A DNA stretch of 64,000 nucleotides. Origin: Trema orientale. Taxonomy: Eukaryota; Streptophyta; Magnoliopsida; Rosales; Cannabaceae. The notes beneath the pieces were generated by a model. The model made no database searches, was not told the origin of the DNA, and saw only the letters and a program-made list of their open reading frames with translations. The stretch covers positions 1 through 64,000 of the forward strand of contig JXTC01000044.1 of the NCBI GenBank assembly GCA_002914845.1. Reading direction: 5' to 3'. Each line of letters starts with the position of its first letter. The first letter of the stretch is position 1. The translations under genes and the position numbers were made by a program. This document shows, piece after piece, positions 41,701 to 52,267 of the stretch.

Positions 41701-44550
41701 AGGAAAAGCTACTTCAAAGGCATCTCCCACCACCTAGATGTCCTCCCAAAATCTAATCCTTGAGCCGCTTCCCTACGTGCTGAAGGAATTCACCATAAAG
41801 AGAAGATATGGCTTTCCAAAGGCTTCTTAAGGTTGTCCTATCCACCAATGTTTTCCAAAGGCTTCTTAAGGTTGTCCTATCCACCAATGTTGTATCCTAT
41901 TGGTTGGAAGAAAGCCCATAATTGCTCTTAATAACTTTATGCCACAAAGAATTTCTTTCGATAGGGAACCTCCACAACCACTTCATTAAAAGAGCTCTAT
42001 TTCTAGCTGATACCTTACCAATACCGAGCCCGCCTTTCATCTTTGTTCGACAAACCACATCCCATGCCACCAAATGCCCCCCGCCCCCTTGATCTCTCCC
42101 TTCCCAAAAAAAAGTCTCGCATTAACTTCTCTAAAACTAAATCAGACCATTACTGAAACAAAAGAGTAAAATGTACTATTTTTATAATCCAATTTTGTTT
42201 AAATGGATAAGAAAATTATCATTTTCTCTTAAACCAGTCATTGCTCTCTTTTTTTTATCTTTAGTATTTTAACACTGATACACGTGAAGAAATTTCATAA
42301 AGCAATACTTAGTCCAGATTGTAGAAAAACATATGATACACCTACTAACACTTTTCAAACAACAAAACGCTTGTTCAAATTTCATGAGGAAAGGAAACAC
42401 ATAGTTCAATTTCAACAAAAAGCTTCTTCAAAATTTCGTGAGTAAAGGAAACACGCAGTTCAATTTTACCCAAGCAGATTGGATAGCTAATTAAACTGTC
42501 TGTTCAAACAAGGAAACCTAATTCTGAATTTAACAGTCAGGACTCAATCAGAAAAAGGTTACAGCCTCACAGGAATATGCATGATATTTTCACCAATTCA
42601 AGCAAAATGATATAGGAAAATGGAATCAAAATGTTGTCGGGCACCAAATTGAAATTCAAAATAATAAAGAAGAATAAGAAACAATGGTTTTGTCCATCTC
42701 AATGTGTAAGGATGATGGTTCGATGCAGGAGCATTAACCAGATAGGTATGCTGAGACACACCTTAGGTACAATAAAAACTCCACAATGATATAGAAATGG
42801 GCCAGAATGAGACTGAGAGTCAAGAAGAACAGCTTTATAAATGAAACAGGAACTCCCTTGTCCTCCCAAAGTAAGCTGCAACCGACGGCCTTGGCTAAGC
42901 TTTGTAAAATCCTGCCTAGCTTCAACTTGCAAGTCTTCAAGAGAGCACAATATATCAGAACAATTGGAGTGCTCTCTACGAATTTTATTCTCCTTCTCAA
43001 GAGCCTCGAAGAGCCCACGGGCCTAAAGAAAAGATAGTAACTTCTGTCAAGCTTGGAGAAACCCATATTCCAAGATTCACAAGAACAGGTATGCATGGAA
43101 AAGGAAATTGCAGGGGAGACAAACTCCCTGCCGGCTGCTACGAACAAGTTTCAAGGCTCAATATGTTCTTAAACTAGTGTTCTACTGTTAAAATTTATGG
43201 TGTAAAAATTTTCACATGCATCATAAATTATTGTTAGTCTAATACTCTTGTCTCAGCAAAAACATGTAGACTTATTATTTCACCTGATCTCCACTACAAA
43301 CAATAGAAGAATTATTGAAGGATGACTTTATCTCATGCAGCACAGTTAATGTCTCTTTCTCAGCAACCACCATGAATGTTTGAAGACTAGGCTTGCTAGA
43401 TGTTTTCTGAGGAATGGCATGAATACTTATTTTCCACCCAAAGCGGAATTTAGAAAAAAGCAAACCTGAACAAAGGAAGAGTTCAGTTCAACACACACGG
43501 CATGCAAGTACATAATAAACATGAAAAATTATGCCCATCAACGACAGCAAAAACAAGAATCATAAATAATTGCGTCATTCACGATACGTCCCAGATCCAA
43601 GTCCAATTTTAGCAACATAACTATAATAGAAGCAAAAAGGAAAGAGGAAGTCATGGGATATAGAAATAATTTCCTCAAACGGAGGTTAAAAATTTAGTAC
43701 CTAGAACATGAGCCTCTGCCAAGGTAAGGCAAATGAACTTCCCCCCAGATTTTAACACCCTTTTGACCTGTAATCAAATACAAACGAGTCAGGTAAACTC
43801 AACAAAGAACTTGCACAAAAATTACCCATGTAAACAAAATCACTGAGCTAAGTCGAAAAAAAAAAAAAAAAAAGAAACCTCCGATAAATATTGATTCCCT
43901 AAATCAGGACCCATCTCTGGCTCCATCAAAGCATCCAAACCACCTTTATCAAGTACAGCATCAAAAGTCAAAGCCTCAAACTGCCAATTTGCCAAATTGT
44001 AACCGTTAATGGAGAACAAATACAAGAAACATTCACATCGCCACAACATTTGACTATTCACATTACAACATATGATAACAAGTTGAAACCGTAACAACTC
44101 AAAAGGCAAAACAAACAACTGAATACCCAGATTTTATCCAAATTCCAAGCCAACCTGCATTTTAGTCATGTCCATAACGCGCCACCGCATACCGGGCCGT
44201 TGGCGGACATTGCGCCGCAACATGTCGGAGATGACAACCTTGGAGAAATCGACATTGGTGATGTCCCTGAAACCGGCATCGTAGAGGTGCTCAGAAAGCC
44301 TCGAATTTCCGCAACCCGGTACCAGAATCTGCTGCGATGGCGGTGCTTCGGCTTCGGCTTCGGCTTCGGGTCGGGCTTGATTAGATGGCGAAATGTGGGA
44401 AATGAGTGGGTCTCTGAGCTCGGACCACTCGGCGTACCACTCGAAAGGATCGTCGGAGCTTCGAATTTTGAAGAATTCATCCCAATTTTCCTTGCTGGTG
44501 AAGTCTCCTAAGGTGCTTAGTAGCTTCCCAAACTGGTCTGTCTTCCCCAT
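32721..44550 (-). CDS. METTL13: METTL13-like double methyltransferase (eEF1A methyltransferase family)
   Basis: S-adenosylmethionine-dependent methyltransferase; human METTL13 methylates the N-terminus and Lys55 of eEF1A using two separate domains. Exons in transcript order: 44155-44550, 43879-43980, 43701-43767, 43284-43465, 42762-43022, 40100-40183, 39956-40003, 39791-39855, 38978-39026, 37598-37856, 36505-36629, 36023-36103, 35834-35908, 33523-33698, 33274-33424, 32721-32918. They join in frame to 2,319 nt, 772 aa. Domain 1 has SAM motif ILVPGCGNS (75-83) and Asp101 after strand two. Domain 2 has VIVGLGAG (550-557) and VVELDP. A repeat EAEAEAEA lies at residues 62-69. The exon 6 acceptor was set at 40183 because the AG seven bases upstream breaks frame. 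Introns hold a LINE (40803-42136) and a MITE (35005-35516). The substrate in plants is inferred from the human enzyme. Confidence 0.9.
34040..34560 (+). repeat. Possible retrotransposon-derived segment in an intron of the METTL13-like gene
   Basis: The stretch resembles a Copia-type LTR leader in composition: GGGAGAGAGAAGGCTCTGTT, a CT-rich segment and CTACCATTACCAATTCAATAACAATGG. No matched TG...CA ends with a target duplication were found, so this is a weak call based on resemblance only. Confidence 0.25.
35005..35516. mobile_element. 512-bp MITE, possibly MULE-type, in an intron of the METTL13-like gene
   Basis: Long imperfect inverted arms: left TAGCCCCCGAATTATGTCC and, on the complement of the right end, TAGCCCCCGAATTATACCC, each followed by ACCACTT and GGGCC/GGTCC-like sequence over about 60 bp. 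Direct repeats AACAAAAA flank it at 34997-35004 and 35517-35524. Long arms with an 8-9 bp duplication fit a Mutator-like MITE, but the A-rich flank makes the duplication weak evidence. It has no coding capacity. Confidence 0.6.
40803..42136 (-). mobile_element. 5'-truncated L1-type LINE in intron 5 of the METTL13-like gene
   Basis: The minus strand encodes the C-terminal reverse transcriptase/zf-RVT part of a plant LINE: WDVVCRTKMKGGLGIGKVS and LMKWLWRFPIERNSLWHKV near the 42 kb end, then LWKVAILASYWALWLERN near 41.07 kb. A poly(A) tail appears as the T-run at 40803-40813. Target duplications of 18 bp, CTAAATCAGACYATTACT with one mismatch, flank it at 40785-40802 and 42137-42154. Stops and frameshifts break the frame. 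A 37-bp segment is duplicated in tandem at about 41816-41889. The insertion is in the same orientation as the host gene. Confidence 0.93.
44347..44374 (-). repeat. Coding hexanucleotide repeat (Glu-Ala) in exon 1 of the METTL13-like gene
   Basis: A repeated GGCTTC unit on the plus strand encodes alternating Glu and Ala on the minus strand (residues 62-69), just before SAM motif I. Being a 6-base unit, copy-number change keeps the reading frame. Confidence 0.85.
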
Positions 44551-44591
44551 TTTTGCTTCTTTCCCAGCTTTCTCGAGGTTTTAGTTTTCTC

Positions 44592-44611
44592 TAGGGTTTA
44601 GGCATGGGCTT
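44592..44611 (-). promoter_or_regulatory. Telo-box and site II-like motif upstream of the METTL13-like gene
   Basis: On the minus strand AAACCCTA (44592-44599) lies 42 bp before the ATG, with AAGCCCAT (44604-44611) just upstream. Telo-boxes paired with site II (GGGCC/T) motifs are common in plant promoters and leaders of ribosomal-protein and eEF1A genes. The pairing here would suit an eEF1A-modifying enzyme. Motifs are seen; function is inferred. Confidence 0.5.
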
Positions 44612-46310
44612 AAGGTTTTCATAATTATTTCTTAAGGTAATTGTATATTCTTTTTTTTTTTTTTTTTTGTGTTTTTTTTTTTTTTTTTTTTTTTTTCTAC
44701 TTACTATTTTTTTTAATGTAAATCCTTTTTCTTTTTTTTTTTTTGCTGGAAATTTTATGTAAATCTTTTATGTATAATACCCATATTATACATGTGCAAC
44801 GTACTTTTGAATTATACAATCAATATTTTCGTTAGCAAATTTATTTAAAAATATGAAAAATTTGAAGGAATGGACTCTTTGAAAATGAATTTTGAACAAA
44901 GACAGTTTTAGAACTCTTTGCAAAATAGTCTTTACATTATTGAGTATAGTGTTGAGTGTAATCAAGTATGTAACTGAGTATAGTCGAGAAAGACTACTTT
45001 GCAAATACATTAAAAATATATGTTTTTTTGCAAATATGTGTTTTAAAAGAAACTCTTTTGCCAATTGGCTCAATACTAAAAATATTTGTACTTTTTACGT
45101 ATTACACTATTATGTATATTTCAACCATTTAAAATATTTTCACCTATTTGAGTTTCAAAATCTGAATTTTTTTTTTTGAAGGAAATAATTTTATTAAACT
45201 TAAATAAGAGTTACAATTACAAATTGAGTCATATAAAACCTCTTACAATGAGAATTAAAAAATCAATTCATAAACTTGAAAACGAAAAAACCTTCAAAGA
45301 TCGATTTTGGAGAAAAACTTGAAAATTATATTAAAGTACTTCAATTGCTCATTCTGATTTGACATACCAGAGTCGTAATTTCACAAAGTAATTACCATTT
45401 AAGATGAGGTGGCAGAATATCATTTGAGGGATAAGGAGTGGACAAGGACTATGGGAAAGACCATTTTCGTCCATGACAATCCTCACATTAATATAGGAAT
45501 AATCACATAAACATCCTCTTAATTATGGCTACATACCATATTTAACTATTTATTCTAAAAGAACTCAAAATTATTCATCTATTTTCAAAACATGAGAAGA
45601 AGCAGTATACATGTGCACTTTTTTAATATCTTTTAAGGAAAGATAGTAAAAAAAACATTGTTTTGATAGGCAATATTTTTAAGTTTTTTTTTTTTTTTTT
45701 TTTTGGCTTCTTACATAAATCCAAGCCCATATGACTAAAAATTGAAAAATTCTAGATGGGCTGATTTTTTGGAAAAGATCCGATTTAAAAAAAAATACCA
45801 TTTTTGAAAAAATTTAGAAAAATATTACTTTTAATAAATATTTAGAAAAATATTATTTTTTTCAAAATCAGTATTTTTCAGTGAGATTTCAGTGAACTAT
45901 AATAGGAAGAAAGGTGAATAAAGATAAAATATGAAGTGTACACCAAATAATCAGAACATATATATAATCATGTAACACAAAAAGATATACAATAGGTCTT
46001 AAAGTAAAAGTTTCAAAATTCTTTTTTAGATTTGTATGTACGTATTAAAACTCAATGTTTTTTTATCTTTCTTTTCTTTTTCTAAATCCTGTTTGAGTAT
46101 GTTTTTCTTTTCTTTTTTTCCCTTCGGTCGCTCTTCTCGGTGTTCCTCAAGTTGTGGCTTTTTTTAGCTTTCCGTTCTTTGACTACTGACTTTTTTGATG
46201 TAGATGTGGTTCTTCAAATCTGGATTTTGCTGAGTTTTTGCTTTTTCTGAATCTCTTTGTGGGCGTGGTGGTCTCGCTTCTTTATCTGGTATTTTTTTCC
46301 TCCTGGAATC
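44612..46310. other. AT-rich spacer upstream of the METTL13-like gene
   Basis: Contains long T-runs (44650-44700, 44732-44744, 45680-45704) and AT-rich DNA. A minus-strand A-rich tail-like piece near 45168-45200 could be the end of a retroposon but has no recognisable coding part. No gene was seen. Confidence 0.5.
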
Positions 46311-46821
46311 TTAGACCCTGTTTGGCATTGTTTTCTGTTTTTTGTTTTCAGAGTTGTGTTTTCATAAATGAGAACAAAAATTGTAATCTGATGTTTTCAG
46401 AAAACAAGAGGTGTTTGGCAAATATTTTTTGAAAACAGTTTTTAGAAAACAAAAAACAAAAAACACGTTTGGATAGCAAAAACAACTCTAGCTTTTAGAA
46501 AACACTTTTTTTTTCTTTTGTAAAAAAATTAGGAAATATTGACCAAAATTACAATAAAAAAATTACAACCTCAAATAATTATACAACCTCAAATAATTTT
46601 CTCCTTATTGAACTTTATTTTTTTTTATTTTAACAAACTAATTTTAATTCTGTGAAAAAGACAAATTGATATAACAAATAATATTTTATTTAAATTTTCA
46701 ACGATTAAATAAATTTTAAAGTAGTTACTTTATTAACGTGATTGAAACACACTCATTACTCTATACGATATCCAAATAAAAGTGATCAAATATTAATTAT
46801 TAATTAATACAATATACCTAA

Positions 46822-47048
46822 CTAATTCCTATTATTATAGTTGATCCACATAGCTTGAGAAATACGATCACGACAAGCTGCCATAACTGCTGCTGATTCA
46901 TTTGACAAATTCACTATATATCTTGGCTCGCTTGAACTAGCCTCTTCGTTGTTTTCATTGTTGTTGTCACTGTCTGGATCTTTTTCTTCCCATTCTCTAA
47001 ACATACGGTCATATCTTGTTCCCATTCTCTAAACATACGGTCATATCT
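46822..47048 (-). pseudogene. Transposase-like C-terminal remnant
   Basis: A 67-residue frame, RYDRMFREWEEKDPDSDNN then a Ser/Glu-rich linker and a tail MAACRDRISQAMWINYNN. The tail recalls the terminal helix of plant PIF/Harbinger transposases (RD-IA-MW pattern). Its start is cut by a 32-bp tandem duplication (46987-47018 and 47019-47048, the second copy two bases shorter). The assignment rests on the tail motif and on the surrounding Harbinger-type ends. Confidence 0.45.
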
Positions 47049-47370
47049 CTGCCATAGCAATGATCTTTAATGCACCACGCTAGAACAACAAAGACACAGT
47101 ATAAAAATATCACCCTGCAGTCAACTTCATATATAACAACTGCCACATCACTACTAAGCTGTCCTCTTCCTGTTCTAAAATCAAAAATTAAATATTATCA
47201 TTGACTAATTAATTGACTTTCTAGTTTTTGTGACAGATAGTAAACATCTTCTTCCCCTGTTAACTTCAACAGTAAACTAATTACAATCTGATAGTGCCCC
47301 AAATGCTCCTTTGCTGGCTTTAGTTTCTTTTTTTTTTTTTAATACATAGTGAAGGAGTAACAGATAATCC

Positions 47371-47652
47371 TTAAACTTGAACAATTACAGAAAATTTGAG
47401 AAAACCGGGAAAAAAAAAAAAGACATGCCCATTATGTGCATTCACTTGCTCACACTTGGCATACATATTAATCAGAGAACTTCCTACATAAAAATTAGAA
47501 TCCAAGCCCTGTTTAACCGCATGAGCATAAACAAATAAGCCATAGTTTAAAGCTGCTAAACTAGCAATTGCACTTAAGATACTTCCTAAAGTAGATCTAG
47601 TAGGTTTTACATTGGCTTTTCTCATTTTCAAGAAAAACGTAAAAGCCTCCAA
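47371..47652 (-). pseudogene. PPR protein fragment (PLS class) inside the Harbinger-like element
   Basis: Encodes about two repeats of an organelle PPR protein: AFTFFLKMRKANVKPTRSTL, an SAIASLAALNYG segment, AHAVKQGLDSNFYVGSSL and INMYAKCEQ. This is the style of PLS-subfamily editing factors, unlike the P-class pseudogene at 30.5 kb. It has no start, targeting peptide or E/DYW end, and homology stops near 47430, followed by a low-complexity tail. It is a gene fragment on the same strand as the transposase remnant. Confidence 0.75.
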
Positions 47653-50600
47653 CTCATAAACTGAGGCAATTGCTTCTAGAACTAAGATAATTTCTTTGAC
47701 AAATGCTTCTGAGGCAACAATATATGTTTACATTCCAACTTGACACTGTCACTATAAACTGTTTTCTATAAGAAAATGTCTAATTCTATGTCAACTTTAA
47801 TCTGTTAACAATAATGAACTTCACCCTAAGTATGTTCGATGAGGACTTAGCTATTCTTTACAGCCTGATACTTCCTTTAACTTAACATTACCCTTTAGCT
47901 ATTTATTAGATGTTAAAAAGTACAAAGTGGTTATAAAACAGAGACCAAGGTCTGCATCACTGCATCTAAAGCTGAGTAGCATGAACTTTTTGTTAAAAAA
48001 GAGCATAACCCATACACATTATCGGAGAGAAAGCAAAACATAGCTGCAATCTCAAGGTGAGCTCTTGAAAGAACATATATCTTAGATTTAGACTCACTGA
48101 AACATTTTATCGAACATCTTATATCCCTAAATAGACCTAAACAAATACACATTAAAAAAAATTTGAAAAAAATAAAGGGTTGTCAATGTTCCTGATATCA
48201 TTGAAAATAATATATCATATATCATTAGGAAACACATAACCAATAAAATATAGAATCAATCCCTGATACACAACTCAAACCCAATATTATAACATTCATT
48301 CAAGCATCAGGTTATAACACAAAAATTGAACAAAAGTCATATTAAAAAAAATAATAACAAAGGAGCACAAGCATCAGCTTGTAGATTAAAAATATGTCAT
48401 GGATACCAAACACCTTATACAAAATAACACAAATTTCATATCAAAAGCCTCCAAATTCACATATATAAACGAGAAAACTTTCCTGTAGGTAGTCGTACAT
48501 CATCAACAACTAATGCTCAAGTTAAAAGTGCACAAGGGAATCTGCTAAGAGCTTGGGTTCAAGACGAGATGGGAATGAAGTGAGTTTCCATAGACAAGTT
48601 TTCAGATCATAAAAAAATGAACATTTTAGGGCTTTCAAATCAAGGGTTTTTGATAAGGGGCTTCAAATCAAGGATTTCAGATCATAGAGTTTTTGATAAG
48701 GAACTTCTAATCAAGGATTCCAGATCACACATAGAGAGAGAGAGAGACCTGTTACGTTGAGGGGTCACTGGAGATGAGGTGAACAGAGTCGAAGTGCCGA
48801 AGATGAGGCTAACGGAGCCGAAGCGCCGGAGATGGAGCTGAAACGCCAGAGATAGAGCCGAAATGCTGGAGACAATGCCCGATCTCAGAGCTTAGCTTCA
48901 CGTTTAGCTCGCTGGTCTAGAGAAGAGAAGCGATTCTCAAAGTTTTTTGAGTAACTCTGAGTTTTCAGAGAACAAATGAAAACATCAAAATGATGTTTCC
49001 CGAATTCTCTGTTTTTTTAGACTTTGTTTTTAAAAGTTGTTCCCAAAAAGCAGGGCCAAACGACTCTAATTGTTCTCAGGAATAAATTTTTTATTTTTTA
49101 GAACAGAAAATAGTTTTTTAGTGTGCATGCCAAACACCCCCTTATTCTTTTATCTTTTTTTTGTGGTATTTCATCTTTGTTTTGGATCGTTAAATTTGCT
49201 TGAGATATTCCTTTCTTTATGCATGAACAGTGGCCTGCAGGTTTTTTATTTTTCTTTGTTTTTTTCTCTGTTTGCTGTTAGAATTTTTGATGATTTTAAT
49301 TTTCTGGCATATGTTGATGTTTCTATCCCTTAGTGTTTTTTTTTTTTTAATTTTGGGCTATTGATATGGGCCTCCAGTTAATGGGTCAGTGAGTCTTTTG
49401 GTTCTGCATTTTATAGGTTTGGGGCTGGGCTTTGTCTTTCATTTATTCTGATTGGATTTTTTGCTATAATTTCGAAATATATATGTATATATATATTATT
49501 ATATATATGTATATGTATATATCCAATAATGTATATGAGTGTATGGTTATCTCTGAATAGTTTTGTCTATATCTTTTCAAATTCTTACAGTATTTTCTGG
49601 AGTATTCTTGATTTTTTTTTGTCCTTTCGACTTTGATATTTATTATCTGTTCCAGATTTTTTCGCTGTTAATTATGATCTTTGTTTTCGTAATCAATACT
49701 CTGTCTATTTGTATTTATGAATTGAGTACTGTATCTAAAATCTAATTAATGCTCTTTTAATTTTTTTACGTTGTTCAGACTGAGTGAGAAAAAAAGGTAA
49801 AAAATAAAAAGAAAAATTAGAATTAGAGCTGAATAACGAGGGAATTTCTTTTTCAAATATATTTTTGGAGGTTTCTTTTTTAACAATACTTATTTTGACT
49901 GTATGCTTATTTTAAGTACCGAGTTTAACAACAAAAAAAAGATCCAACACAAAAAAAAGCCATAATATGAGAAAAGACGAATCAGACGAAGAGAGAGAGA
50001 GAGAAAATAAGTTCTCAGACAACCTAGGGAGAAAACCCATCCAAATACCTAAAAGCACCCTACCCAAATCACCCACCCCAGCCATATACTTAAGGGCAGC
50101 TTCGGTAAATTCACAAACACAAAATTACGAAAAAAACCACACCCACAGCCACACCAGAAGGGCAAAAATATAGAACCACCATTAAGACCAATAAAAAGAA
50201 AAGAAAAATTAAATTAAAAAGAAAAGAAAAATTAAATTTAAAAAAAAAAAGAACCAAAAACTGTGTCACTGTTCATATACAGTGATTCTCTCCCCAACTT
50301 TAGATATATATGATAATGTACTCTTTGGTAGAAAAGCATATTTTAATTCCGTTGTAGTTTAATCCTTTCTTTCTAAATGGAAAAGTTGTGGCACATTTTG
50401 AGCTCCTATTTGATGGTGTGGATGACAGAGGGAACGTATCATTGTCAGACCTAGTTACGAAAGCACCACTCATGTGTCAAATACTAGATAGCTATTTTTA
50501 TTAGATATGAGATGACATGAAGTCACACTTAATCACGCATAAGTGTTGTGTAAGTCAATTGTGTTATCATGATTTCTAGTGATGACGACGATAGAAAATT

Positions 50601-50783
50601 TTATGTAGTTAGCTAGTTAATCATCAAATTAGCAGCATGATGTTTATATTATAGGGGTGAACTCTGCTATATATGGTTAATTACCATGAAAAATCATGTT
50701 AAAAAACACAAAAATATTAAACCTATTCTGAAAATGAGGAAAAAAAGTAACCCTATGTAGTATTTTGGTCAAATTGTTGACTT

Positions 50784-50799
50784 CCCCCCCCCCCCCCCC
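50784..50799. repeat. Homopolymer of 16 C
   Basis: A pure C-run, rare in this AT-rich setting where A/T homopolymers dominate. Its length may be imprecise because of sequencing slippage. Confidence 0.7.
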
Positions 50800-52217
50800 T
50801 AATTACAATAATATCTTTGAATATTAAAATCCAAAGTAACTCTTAAAAAAGGAAAAATAAAAGAGGAATTAGATTTTTAATGGTAAAAGTTAAAAAAAAT
50901 AAAAAATTCCGAATTTTGAAATTGTTAGAAAATTCCAGATTTAATTAGAAAAATATATTTTTAAAAATATTTAAAAAAATACTACTTTTTATTAATTAGT
51001 GAGATACTTGAGGTAGCTTGTCAAATTACTTGATGTAACTTATCAAGTTACCTCAAGTAACTAGATTGGTTATCCAAAGTAACCCAACTAGTTACCTCGA
51101 AATATCATTGTTACCTCCTTTTAATGCATCCACTATTTTTCTACCTTTCTGTGTGCTCTGTGTATAGCCTGTACTTGGCTGAAAGTTAGTTGCAAGGGCT
51201 TTTTTTTGGGAAAGGACTTCAGGTACTATATATATTTATTTTACTTTGTTGTCTGTGTTTATTTCTGTCTCTTTTCTTCCAATTATATCAGTATTTTATT
51301 TTATTATTAATTAATGTCTATTCTCGGTGTTATTAATGTGATATTGATATATTTATTGTTTTGTTATTGTATTAAAAATTCTGAACTGTTAAAATGTTTC
51401 ATTAAGCTCTGTTATATTTAAATTTGGTTATATTTTATTATGTCCTCCATTAATTTGCATTATTTGTACTGTATTTATTATGTATAAATATTTGTTCCTT
51501 TGTTTTTGGATTCAATATCGCAAAAGGGTGTTGTACTTCTCTTACTACCTCTGTATTTGATATGTTTCTTTTTCTTTGTTCTGTTATTGAGTCCTTTTTC
51601 CTGGTTTTTTCTCCTTTTCTTTTCCTGTTAGTTAATTCTGGTTTTTCTTCTTTTAATTTCTTTTATTCAACATTCTTTTTTCTTTTTTTTTCTTAACTCT
51701 GCTTTAATGTTTCCCAGTCTTATTTTATGACTTTCTTTATTTGACAATGATGAGCATTTATTCTTCAATCATATAGAGTAGTATGCTAACTGCCCAAAAA
51801 TTGTTGTGTATAATGGCTTTTGTTACTATATAGTAAACTTTGCTTGTTGTTAAGGAGTCATTTCACAGTTTTTATCCCTTAGATACTGTGAGAATTAGTT
51901 GTCAGATTTGAGTCTTCTTTTTTAAATTTTTTTTCATCTCTCTATTAATTTTCTTTGTTCCAACCCTTATACACCTGGTAGTTTTTGGGCAGTTTCGGGT
52001 TATACTCTTATGATCTTGCTACTGTTATTTGACCGGTATAATATATATGGTAAGTTTTTTTTGCTGGACTGATAATTTACTGCCTATTTATTCAATTGCC
52101 ATAAATACTTTTCTTGCATAAGCAGGAAATTATTTCTTAGGTGGCTGGATAAACACCTGGAAGTATATTATCTTATAATTTGCCATATATTGATAATACT
52201 GCTATATGTCTGAGCTA

Positions 52218-52222
<5 letters not shown>

Positions 52223-52264
<42 letters not shown>
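52223..52264. repeat. (TA)n microsatellite
   Basis: About 21 uninterrupted TA units in the gene-poor region; likely variable in length between individuals. Confidence 0.9.

Positions 52265-52267
<3 letters not shown>

Larger units (their letters stand above)
46314..49141 (-). mobile_element. PIF/Harbinger-like DNA transposon, 2.83 kb, carrying a PPR fragment
   Basis: The left end GACCCTGTTTGGCA and the complement of the right end GGGGGTGTTTGGCA form inverted termini of the Tourist/PIF type. Three-base TTA duplications flank it at 46311-46313 and 49142-49144, as expected for PIF/Harbinger insertion. Secondary inverted similarity continues inward (TTTTCTGTT, GAGAACAA). Inside, on the minus strand, are a short C-terminal transposase-like remnant (46822-47025) and a PPR fragment (47371-47652). 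A tandem of about 43 bp units lies at 48647-48731, and a degenerate GAGATGGAGCCGAAGCGCC-like array at 48770-48870. No intact transposase was found, so the element is non-autonomous. Confidence 0.78.
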
